Below, in pieces: positions 50,501-62,275 of a DNA stretch of 64,000 bases (its first letter is position 1; every line of letters begins with the position of its first letter). The translations under genes were made by a program, and so were the position numbers. The stretch is from NCBI GenBank assembly GCA_022393335.1, contig JAJEKB010018114.1:1-64000 (forward strand). Reading direction: 5' to 3'. This DNA is from Macrotrachela quadricornifera. Taxonomy: Eukaryota > Rotifera > Eurotatoria > Philodinida > Philodinidae. The notes below the pieces were generated by a model. The model worked only from the letters and a program-made list of their open reading frames with translations. It was not told where the DNA came from and did not search any database.

Positions 50501-53500
50501 ACAGAACCCAATCTGTGAAACCTGTTTTAATCAGTACGATAATAATCAACAGCATTGTACCAAGTGTTCAGTCCAAAATTCACTTATACGACTTAATTCA
50601 CTCAGTGACCAAGACATTGAAAGTTTTCAGAAAACCATGGCTGCGAAACTTGAGTTACACTATGTATTCACAGCGGATAACTACACTAAAATGCTTCTCA
50701 TCTATTTACGCGTTCAAAGCAAACTTCCTGTACTAATCATGGGTGAAACAGGTAAGATGGTTATTGAATTTGATCTATGGCTAATATCTTTGTTTATTTA
50801 TTTGCTTTTAGGATGTGGAAAAACTGCATTAATTCAATGTTTATGTCGTAAAATCCTCAATGACGATATGGAAGTGTTTCATATTCATGCTGGTGTTACT
50901 ACCGAGGAAATAATTAAAACAATGCATGGTTATATCAAACAAGCAGAGAAATATTCCCAAGAAAATCAGAACAAACGTCTTTGGATATTTTTCGATGAGT
51001 TCAATACTACTCCGAACATTGGACTGCTAAAAGAAATCATTTGTGAACGAACTCTTCTTGGCGAACTCTTGCCAAATAACATGATATTTTTGGGTGCCTG
51101 TAATCCACAACGACGTAAAATGAAAAAGGAAGAATTTACCGATCAGATTGGTATCAAAAAATATCATCTCGATATGCAACGTCAGATTCATAGTACACAA
51201 TCATCATTACTTTATTCTGTTGTACCTATTCCCGAGACAATGCTCGAACATATATGGGACTATGGTTTTCTTGATGAAGTTACTGAAAACAGATACATTG
51301 AAAAAATGTTGAACGCATGCAAAGATCTGAAAACTGATAGTTCTTGGTTCCAGTGTTCGTTGAATTTAATATCTGTGTCTCAAAAATATTTTCGTAACCA
51401 TGATGATCAAAGTAGTGTTTCTCTACGAGATGTTGCTCGGTTTTGTCGTTTTTATAATTGGTTTTACGATCATTATCCTTCTTCCGAAGATCAACAGGCA
51501 TACACTTCATATTCATTTAAATCTGTTGAACGTGCTAGCCTGCTTGCTGTCTTTCTCTGTTACTATTTTCGACTTAATTCGTCTGCAGGCCGCGAAGATT
51601 ATATGAAAATTATCGCAAATTCTATTGAAAAACTTAAATCATCGATTACACTTGAATCTCTTTATGCATTATTAAATAATGAAAAAATGGCATTAGTCAA
51701 ACGAATGGAACTACCACCGGGCATGGTTATAAATCGTGCATTAACTGATAATATCTTTGTACTTTTCAATTGTATTCTTAATTGCATACCAGTTATACTT
51801 TCAGGCAAACCTGGTTCAAGTAAAACATCAGCTGTACAAATTCTTTTGAATAATCTAAAAGGAAAAGATTCTAAAGATGAATTTTTTCAAACGGTATCGG
51901 GCCTAATTGCTATATCATATCAAGGATCACTTAATTGTACTTCGGAAAGTATTATCAAAGTTTTTAAACAAGCTGATAAATACATGAAAGTAGAAAATAC
52001 TCTTAACTGGTTGCCAGTGATTGTGTTTGATGAAATAGGTCTTGCTGAACTCTCTCCGTACAATCCATTGAAAGTTTTACATAGTTACTTGGAAATAGAA
52101 AGTTGCCGACACAGATTTGTTGGTTTATCTAATTGGCGTCTCGATGCTTCGAAAATGAATCGAGTTACTTATTTGTCTTGTCCTGAACCAGAAGTAGACG
52201 ACTTAAAAATCACTGCAGTTGGGCTCTCAAAGACGATGTCTCCACTGAAAATTCAAAATGTCTCGTTAGATAATTCCATTATTGAAAGTCTTGTTAGTGC
52301 ATATATGAAAATGTGTGACCATATGAAAAAACAAAATAAAGAATATTATTTTGGATTACGTGATTATTATTCATTAATCAGAGGCATTGTATATGATACA
52401 GCTCAGAAAAAAGATGAGCACTACGATCTATACAAAATCATTCGACATCATTTATCTTGTAATTTTGATGGTGTCATTGACGAATCCAAATTCATATGGT
52501 CAAAATTTTGTGAACACATGCATCAAGAGGATAAAATTAAACAATATTCATCTCCAACCTTCGACCAATTGCTACATCGATGTTTTTCATCCCGCACTGG
52601 ACGTTTTCTTATGTTAATCGGTAATACAGAAAGTGATTTCGATTATGTTCAACAATATATCACTATTAAACATCCATCCCTGCAAACACGAACATTGATT
52701 GGTAGCACTCTTGTCGGTGATCTTCTTCCCAATGCAACTTACACTGATCAATACAATATTCGAGTACTTATGGATGTCATTCATTATACTGAAAAAAGCA
52801 TCACAGTGTTTTTTCGAGGATTAAGACATCTATATGATAATTTATATGATTTATTTAATCAGAACTTTACTGTTTCAAAAAAGAAAACATACTGTCGAAT
52901 TGCACTCGGTTCAATTTATCATCCACGTTGTATTATTCATGATAATTTCTATTGTGTAGTATTTGCGAAGAAAGAAGATTTACATAAGTATGATCCACCG
53001 TTTCTTAATCGTTTTGAAAAACATATCATTAATATGGATAGTTTGATTACTAAACGCAAGAATTCTGTGATATCCGAATTAAATCGCTGGATCGATCAAT
53101 TAATACCTATGAAGTCAAGTAAATATTTTCCACTTCGTAAACATCTCTTCCTTGAATTTGATAATGACTACATTCGAAATCTAACTAGCGATGTATTTCG
53201 TCAACTAAATATATCGGACAACAACGATGACGACCAAAATGATACAGGTATAGTTAATATAATTAAATATTGTAAAGATCAAATGATTTGTACCAGTTCA
53301 TTTGATCTTCCTCTCTTCTTATCGCTCAATACTTATACAGATCAGGTAAATGATACAAATGATCTGATTCAGCGATACTATGAAATACATGGTGATTTAT
53401 CATTTTCATCATTTATTAATCAAAAGTTTTTACAAGAAAAGATGTCCAAACTACTTATCTATACATATACTCAACTATACCAGGATATTAATTACAATGG

Positions 53501-56500
53501 CATTATTGAAAATCAAATACAGATCGAACAAGTAAGGTTTAATTGTTTTAGAACAGAACTGGAAATAATACAAAAATTGAAAATGCATTGTCAATCAAAG
53601 TCGAATAGTTTATTGTGTATTCATGTTGATTATCATCAAGATCATCAACATATTCCCATGCTCAAACATCTTTTGTCTAATGAATTATTATGCAGCGCCA
53701 ATCATGGTGTGTGTCTCATATTTCATTTTCAACGTCATCAATTGAAAGAGATGAAGAATGATGTATATTTTGATGGATGGACAAGAGTAATGATAGATGA
53801 TCTCCAAAAGCATCAAATAATTCCTCGAAATATTATTATGAATTCATCATATGAAAATCTTCTTGTTCATCTAAATTTTCTAAACTTAGGTTCTAACTTT
53901 GATGAACTCATTAATCGATGTATCATTAACTTACGCTATCACATACCAAATAGTAGTATCGAAACTAAGATTGATGAACGTTGTGGTCGAATAATTCAAC
54001 AATTGACCTCGCAATCCGTCAGTAGTAACGTAAATGATATATCATTGCATCTTCTCGTTAAGAATCATCTGCTAGAAATTGTTCGAAAGATTGCCTCCAA
54101 TTCTAATCACACTCAATTCGCGGATTGGCGTCAAGACTTGTTGACAGATGCAATAATTATTGGCTCTTCGTGTTCGTTCAATGACGCCTTAAGAAGAACA
54201 ATTTCGGTTTGCTTGGAGAAATGTTTGTCGCTGCTCCTTTTTTATATGGAAAATAATTCTCTAATAGATTCTTATATTTTTCGTATTAATCTCAAAAATA
54301 AAATTGGTGGCAAATTAAGTCGACTTTGGTCTCACTGTTGGACCACAGTATTCAAAGCGATTGACATCTGAACACTGAGCCAAAATTACTTGATTGTTCC
54401 TCTGATTTTTAATCTTCGATTACCATGCGCAATGATTGAATATAATATTATTTGTCAAATCCGTCAAATTGTTGCTCAGAAGTATGAACGTAATGACGAA
54501 AATGTCAATGAGCTTGCTTACAAAGAATTAATTAATAAAAGTGCCTATGGAGAGTTCATCGAAGAAATTCTTCATGATCCCGATTTATTTAGCCATTACT
54601 ACCACGATCAACTTACGTTAGCTCGAAATGAAGCGAATATTTATCATTTATCAACTTCATTTGTACAACGTCTATTAACAGCGAACACATCAGAAACTCC
54701 TAAAGATCAACTTCGTTATTTACTTATTGATTATGAAGAATTTTTTGAGATACTACGAATATTTGAGATTAGTATAACACTAATTGATGAAGAAGATGCA
54801 CTTTCAGAAATCATACATCGTCAATTTTTTGTTCATGAAAGTCAGCAAGATTCAACAATTAGCAATATAGGCAAGTTGTATCAATTGGTATCACGAAAGT
54901 CCGATTATTACTTAATCTCTCCAGGTTCATCGAAAATTCTTGATGAACCATTTGATTGCATTGCTAATCCATATATTGAAGTAACTTTAATGAATCTAAT
55001 TGAGCTTTTACTCTCATCAACTGTCACGGACCGTATTACTGACATAAAACAACTGATAATAACGTATAGTCTTTTCGCACAATATATGACCAAACTTAGT
55101 AATTATGGTAATTATGACGTAAAGAACTTCGAAAAATTCAATTCAGTTCTTCGTTTAGCAATCTGTATATCAACTTTATTTACGGATGATAAAGCTATAC
55201 AAGTTTTCAAAACAATTTACAAATACAATAATTATTGTATCTCATTTAGCACATGCAATCAGATTCACAATTTTATTATTTATCTAAGTAAAATTATATA
55301 TCAACAACAAACAACTGTGAATATGAAGATCATTCGTAAAACATTACTGAAGTTTGAAATTGAACTTTTAAGAAATTGGTCTCTTGAAAATATTGATCAA
55401 TGTAGTGAAATTTTAGAGATTATTAGTAAATATGACCGAGATCTTTGGAAATATTCATCTAAATTGTTTAGTCTTATTGACAAAAAGTTTGAATTATCAT
55501 CAAAAATTATGACAAATAATGAGCAAATTTTACAAGATGAAAGTTTCAATAAACTCAAACAAGATTTATATAAATTAAATGATCCAATAAAAAAGATTGA
55601 AGTATTATTAACAAATACTATTTACATTCAGCTGATATTCGATGAAAACTATCAACTACGACTAAATGGTATTAGTAAACCACAATTAATTGGAATACTT
55701 AAAACGAAGCTCGATCAGTTCAAAAAAAGCTTTGACGAAATAGATGAAACACAAAATGAACAACAATTACAGCGAATTAGTTTGATAGCTTGGTTGAGAT
55801 ACTATCTTCTTTATTTTGTATATGCTTTTAGAAACAATATTGTAGATAATGTTATACAACAGATTGATACAACACTTAACAGTACTTCTGCTTTCTGTTC
55901 AACTGTGAAATTATACATTATCAAACAACTTTGCCATTCACAAAACATCTCGTTTCATGATTTATGTAAAAAATATAAGGATAGAAGGATTGATTGGTTC
56001 CATTTAATGATAGCACAACCATCTAATCGAAAAACGGTGAATGCTCGACATGACGTCATTCTACCAACACCACTTTTTGAATGTCATGATCAATTCAAAC
56101 ATCTTGATGTTAAACTTTCACCCCAAATCACTTCTAATCACCTCAAAGAACTCATTGATCAATGTTCAACAAATCAAAATATAGCATATTGTTTCCTCAT
56201 GTGGTTTATCCATTATTATACACGCTTTTATACAAGTGAAGTACCATCAGATGAGCAATTTATTAAATTAATTCGTGATACTGTTAAAGAACAATTAAAT
56301 ACTTGCTTTGAGCATACTGGTTATAAGTTTATATGTTCTTTATGTGAGAATTTTGATGAAAAATCTTACTTTCGCTTGAATACTCTTATGGCAGAAGAAG
56401 ATCTCCATCAACGTTTACTTGTTTTGAATATTATCGCTCTTATCATCTCATTTAAATCTCTTAAACATCCATCTTTACTCACTTGTTTTCTATATGATAA

Positions 56501-58946
56501 AAATTTGAAATTACCACAAAACTATATTGAACATTTTGATAAATTACCATATTTTCATGATATTGCTCTTGCAAATGATCCAACTCTTATACAAATGATT
56601 AATATTCATACTCATATGGAAAACCAATCTGAATCAAACACAAACATCTTTCGCTGTTCATCTGATTGTTTTTGGTTATTCACCATTGAAAACTACACTA
56701 CATCAAACCAACAAAAACAATGTCCATTGTGTAAGAACGACATCAACATTGCTCAAAATGAAACTTCCACTGTAATTAATAAGCGACATGTTCAAATAAA
56801 TCATGATGAAATTTTAGCACTTATCGCAAAATACAGAGACAAATGCAAAGAACAGGATTGTCTGAACACACTTGCAAACTCTGATCATATGAGTCAACAT
56901 GTCACTTATCATTTCATAAACATTTTTACAGATGCAATCTTTTTGTTTCTATACGATTTAAAGTATATATCAAATGCTACCGCTGGAATATGCATTTACT
57001 TTCAACAAAGTATTAAAACGAATTGTATGCTTTTAAGAAAACATTTAGCTGATGCTGATCAATATTACATATGGATGTATAAACTTATCAATCATATGAT
57101 GAATGAGAAATTTGCTATCCGCGATCAATCTGACATTTTAGAACAAATAATTCATTTCGAAAAACTTGTTGAAGACGAATTAGTCATACTGAATATTGAT
57201 TCTATCATTAGTAAAATCAGAGACTATAAATTAGCCTATGCAGATTTTGTCTATGGAAACGATAAAAAGAATTATTTAATCAATTTTGTTAATGAATTAG
57301 TTGAAGATAATGAACAATATCCATTCTTACAATTTTTTAATTTGACTAATGCTTATTCGATCAACATCATTAATCACTTTTATAATAAACTTCAACTTCA
57401 AACTGGCTACAAAAACAAGTATCCAATAACAGCTATGATACTGAAACATTTTTCTGATTATCAGAATATTCAGTATTTATACCCACTTGTCAGATTTGTT
57501 AATTATCTCATGCAACAATTCGATCATCGAATCAAACGAGCTGATGCAAACAAGAAAACGATAGCTGATTGCTTAACGAGTGATTCAAATTTAAAACCTA
57601 TCTATGACAAACTTCTTGATGCTTGGTATGCAATCACTCTAGCGGAAATTCAATCACAACGTCCTCAATTAAAACCTAATTTTGAAAACTCCAACATATC
57701 AATGTTTCTATTAAATAAATCCAATATTGATGAAAATATGATTGTAGCTACTACTTTACAAACACTGGCAAATCTACAAAACAAAATTGTTAAATATTTT
57801 CATTCCAATGTCATGACTTCTTTAGATAAGAATAAAAAATATAATTGTCGTACTATTCCTGTGCAAACACTGCAAGAAAAACAATTATTTAATTTCGATA
57901 GAACTAAATTAAGAACATTATTAGTTGAAAAGGCTATGATAATTAATTACGAGTATGGCATGAGTGAAGAGATTATTTATGATTATGAAGAAATTGAATG
58001 GACATTAAGAAATGAAATAAGTTGTTTATCATTGATTGATGTGAAAAATATTCGATATTTTAATTATCAATATGAATTGTGTGGTGAAAATGTTTCATTG
58101 ATAAATGAGATACGTGAACGTTTTGAACAAAAAATGTTTGAGACATCAAGATTAAGGGAAATTAAGCGACATATCAATACTCTTACTGAAAATTCTATTG
58201 TTGGGATATCTGAGTCATTCGAATGTATTTTATCATATATGCGTACTGCAAACGTTAAAAATACCATTAAAGAAAATAATAAATATATTACTGAAACTTT
58301 AACTATTCAAGTATTTATAAGTGATTATATTCAATCAACAGCATGTATACATAGGAAACTAAATGAAGAACCATTTTCATCGATTGAACTTAAATACATC
58401 ATCGATTTGTATGAATTGTTGGAGGAATATATATTCGATAAAATTCTTCGTAATGATATTAAACAGGAATTACGTGCAGAATCATTTTCAAAAAATAACG
58501 AACGCATATCTGTTACTAATGAATTTATGGAGATGGTTTTAAAAAACAATACCGTAGTTTATTTAAAAGATTTAAATTGTTGGATAGGTATGCTTAAACG
58601 TCTTCTAGCACGCTTATTATCATCCAGACTTAACATTAATTTTGAATCATTTCTTCATATTTATGTGAATCGAACTGATATGTGGAAAGGTGATATCCCT
58701 GTAAAAAGTATTCAAGCAATTAAAATCGGAAATAATATTCGTTTGAAACACGCATTTATTATTCTGGAAAGACTAGAAGAAGAACAACAGGAAAAAATAT
58801 TGATTGGAAACCATGAAACTTCAATAAATAGTAATTTGGAACAAAACAATAGTAGAAATACAACCGAAACGACTAATCCGGTATCACAGCCGTCGAATAT
58901 TTCACAAAAAGGAAAAGGAACACCAAGGAGAAACGCTCTTCGTTAA
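44502..58946 (+). CDS. Giant RNF213/mysterin-like AAA+ protein, frame open except for one internal TGA
   Basis: Exons 44502-44949, 45005-45739, 45789-46322, 46374-46841, 46881-47144, 47194-47280, 47333-48184, 48259-50751 and 50812-58946 sum to 14,016 nt, or 4,671 codons plus stop. A first, atypical P-loop is SGLGKST (about residue 1498). The two active-type AAA units of RNF213 follow: GETG|CGKTAL with Walker B LWIFFDEFN (about 1960-2020), and GKPGSSKTSA with VIVFDEIGLAEL and GLSNWRLDASKMNR (about 2290-2390), then DPPFLNRFEKH (about 2686). A Cys4 ribbon, CETC...CTKC, lies just before the first of these. No RING is seen in the C-terminal third; an RZ-finger-like stretch FRCSSDC...CPLC lies near residue 3906. 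Human RNF213 is 5,207 residues, a ubiquitin ligase in lipid-droplet biology and antimicrobial defence. An in-frame TGA at 54369-54371 (codon 3147) interrupts the frame. Confidence 0.8.
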
Positions 58947-59747
58947 ACGAAGAATATCAAGACGGCTTTTATTATTTGGATAAATATTTAATCCAGAATT
59001 TTTGCTATTGATTGCTTGATTAATAAATAAAATAATTCAAAAAAAAAGATAGAATATTTAGATTAAGTGGTCAGTTTTGGCAATATAATTTCATTTTGCA
59101 TAATTTGTAGATTTAATGCACATTTTATTTTCGTGTTTTATTTAGAAATGTGACCTAGTTGGATGATATTCCTTAATATTTAACACTTATCATCTAATGT
59201 AATTCTAATAAATATCCAAAATAAGTATTATATCATAATATGAGAAAATTAAATATTCGATAATTTTGGTAAATAATGAAATGAAATGAAATGAATACAC
59301 AGTAGTTTAAAGTGAAAATTTTGATACTAGTATATAATTGAAAGATAAGGTAACTTTTAATGATTATATGATGTGTGATAACATCATTTATATAGAAAAT
59401 TATAAGATTATCGAACAAAGGATTGAAGGGAATAAATTTCATATAAAAGTTAATCTGAATGACGATTGTTTCTCATAGTAAACATCAAATTACTTTTGGA
59501 ACAAAAATGAAATCAATATCAAAAGTATAGGTGTACACTTCTGTTTAAATAACATATACGATTATTAGTAAAGAGTATATTTTTAAGCTTAAAGCAATTT
59601 TCGTATTATTTGATGAAATAAATGGTAAGAGAAAGAAAAGAGTTTTCGATGTCTGTTAACAGAGCTTTAAATAGTGGGCCAGAAATCCTAGCCGGATTTG
59701 TATAATAAAACTTTTTTGTGAAACACATGTTTGTAAATTTTCCTTTA
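58947..59747. other. Intergenic region, no gene recognised
   Basis: AT-rich 3' flank of the RNF213-like gene up to the mariner-type element. It includes a short ATGAA repeat at about 59276-59294. No coding exon seen. Confidence 0.5.
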
Positions 59748-61287
59748 GTAAGAAAAGATGCAGCAAAACACGATCTACAAAATGGCTTTTGACTGGCTTC
59801 ACTGTCGCATATAGTGAGAAAGTTATAAACTCAGAAATATGCGTCACAAAAAATAAAAATTTATTATGATTTTTTTAGAGCATTGTTTAACTACTTTAAA
59901 GTCATTATATAATTTATTTTAAATGTATGATAATCTTCATTTTCTGTTAGATCAATATTCATCATCACGCCAATATCTTAGTGTATCTTCTTTCTAGGTG
60001 TTCGGTACATTTTTCGATCTGGATCAATTTATTCACTCGTGCATTCCAGGTTTTGTGATCATTATTCTTCTGTTTTTATGATATTTAAAGTATTCAATAA
60101 TCTACACGATTTCTTACGTCGTATAACAAGATGTGATGCATCAAAAACAATCAGAGCGGAAAAATTCAAAAAAGTTATAAAAGACTAATACATTTAAAAA
60201 GGAACAAAACCAACGAAAAGTGGTTTTTCATTTACAACGTGAGAATATTGAAGGTAGAAGAACATCAGTTCGTAGAGTCATTAAAGAATTAAAATTAAAA
60301 CTATTCAAACTTAGAACAGCTCAGAAATTGCTAATATCAAAGAAACAAAGATGCATTGAATGTGCAAAAAAATTAATACGCAAATTTAGTGCAAGAAAAA
60401 ATGATCCAAAATGGCAATGGTCTAAAATTGTTAATACTGGTTTTTCAGGAATATTTACAATTGAAGGTTTTCGAAGCAGTAAAAATGATCTAGTTTATGC
60501 TGAAGAACCCTTTGAAACTCCTGCTCATTTAAGAGAAACACAAAAGGTAAAGTATCCTAGTGGTATCATGTTTTGGGGTGCGATTTGTATAAATGGTTTA
60601 ATACTAAATGATGGTCCTGTTAATGTTACTGAGTGGTTAAAAAGTCAACATAAGAACATGTATATGACTGATGGATTGTATGTTAGATTTTCATATGAAG
60701 AAGCCACTTCTGCAATTAGTAAAGTGGTTGAAGAATTGGACGAGGACATTTTTCAAGATGACCAAGATCCAAAGCAAGGAACTCAAGTTGCAATAGATGT
60801 TATTGATGATTCATTTCAAGAAAGAATTAAACCAAATGGTGGGGTTGCCAAATTTGCAGATGTATGGTCTATTGAAAATATTTGGGGAATACTCAACGAA
60901 AAAACAAGAGGAAAAGCTTTCAAAATCTTGATTTACTAATTCGTTTTGTTAACTCAGAATGGAAAAAAGTCACACCTGAACACTGCGAAGCAATGACAGG
61001 TAAAACACGTAAACGTCTCACAAAGGTGATACAAGTCGATGGAAACCAAGTGTATGAACACTGATTTAAACAGATATTAATTGTAATATTCAAGACAAAG
61101 AAACCTTTTTTTTGAAATAAAACAATAGTTTTTAATTGAACAAATATCTTTATAGTTTCTAAAATTCATGGGAAATTTTTATTTTTTGCGACACATATTT
61201 CTAAGTTCATAACTTTCTTACTATGTGCGACACTGAGACCAGTCACAAGCCATTTTGTAGAGCGTGTTTTGCTGCATCTTTTCTTAC
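59748..61287 (+). mobile_element. Decayed Tc1/mariner (IS630)-type transposon
   Basis: 1,540 bp with inverted terminal repeats of about 110 bp. The left end GTAAGAAAAGATGCAGCAAA matches the complement of the right end, and both are flanked by TA. Repeat pairing continues through CTACAAAATGGCTT and AGAAAGTTAT to AAAAATAAAAATTT. A transposase relic lies between them on the plus strand. Arms are well over 80 percent identical by eye, so the insertion is moderately recent, but the coding part is dead. Confidence 0.85.
60220..61064 (+). pseudogene. Mariner-family transposase relic, frameshifted
   Basis: The first frame (60220-60939) holds recognisable DDE-transposase blocks: GIMFWGAICINGL, IFQDDQDPKQ (middle Asp) and ADVWSIENIWGILNEK (third acidic site). 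The first catalytic Asp block is damaged: where the family has FSDEK-like sequence this copy reads GFSGIFTIEG. A one-base shift near 60920 moves the rest (LIRFVNSEWKKVTPEHCEA to the stop at 61064) into another frame. The N-terminal DNA-binding part is mostly missing. No active enzyme can be made from this copy. Confidence 0.8.
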
Positions 61288-62275
61288 TAGATCCCTTCAT
61301 AAAATATTCAAATAGTCCTTTTTTTAATATTTATTTTCAATCTTAATTAAGAACAAGCGAAGATAGATTTGAATAGGATTTTAGTTTAGGATATTGTATT
61401 CTATTAGCTTTAATATAGTTGACTGTCAATTGTATTACTGAAAATCTTCATCAGGATGTTAGTTTTCTTCTAAAGTACCAATGCATTATTCGAATCATTC
61501 TCAAGTAGATCTGTTTTTACAGTTGCTGTTTATATCTTTGTTATTTGAAATAGCCTATGTAATGGTTATGTTTAAGGCTAAACGAGTTTCATTGATGCAG
61601 CATTTTTCTTAAAATTCAATTATTTATTGACCTTGAACATTTTACCTTCGACATTTACATTTGTATTTCAATTTATTATTTTAAGTCGTAACATGTATTT
61701 TTGTTTAACATTTAAATGAATGTCTCAAAAATTGAAATTGATACATCATGTTTCTTTTGTGATACAAGTGTACGGGCATCTTTCTAAAATATTTACCTCG
61801 CAACAAAAATGTAGTTATCTTGTTTAAAAAGCAAAAAATAAATGATGAATATTAGAAGGAAACAATATGGTTGATAGAAGTAGAAATTGAACTAATAATT
61901 TGTATTATTGTGATGTAAAAAACATTGGATATATCCGTTTTTTGCTTGCATCATAATTATGCTTTCAACTAAAAAAATCATTTTTTACTTTCTATACCAC
62001 AACAACGTATTATCATCATCACTTCTTATGCAAAAGTGTTTTTACTAACTTGTTTTGAGCGGTTCATTCAATGTGAATGTAAAAACGCACATTTTCAAGG
62101 TAACTTTTTAGATATTTATTGGTTACATAAACATAAATTATTCCTAAAGGCACATTGATTTTGACAAAGAGAAACAGTTTCTACAATTGGAACCGTGACA
62201 ACATCAAAGTCATACAGGAATTTATTTATAAATGTAATTAAAAGAAACTTGGCTGAGAATAAATACAATAATATA
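61288..62275. other. Intergenic region, no gene recognised
   Basis: About 1 kb of AT-rich sequence between the mariner relic and the stop codon of the ADP-ribosyltransferase gene. A minus-strand open stretch at about 62116-62253 has an acceptor-like CTCAG but cannot be joined in frame to the gene beside it. Confidence 0.4.

Noticed and set aside
54369..54371. Selenocysteine at the in-frame TGA
   Set aside because: The position is not in a redox-type context and I cannot identify a SECIS structure by eye; no support beyond the codon itself.
54329..54379. A 51-nt GT...AG segment that would remove the in-frame TGA of the RNF213-like gene and keep frame
   Set aside because: Donor GTCTCA and acceptor ACTGAG are poor, there is no T-rich tract, and the segment is about 45 percent GC, unlike every other intron here. 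It also deletes LWSHCWTTVF, which looks like protein. Kept only as an alternative to test.
62116..62253. Possible third exon of the ADP-ribosyltransferase fusion, with a CTCAG acceptor
   Set aside because: The only usable donor (after FVHF) gives a phase that leads to a stop after a few codons; ending at 62276 is simpler.
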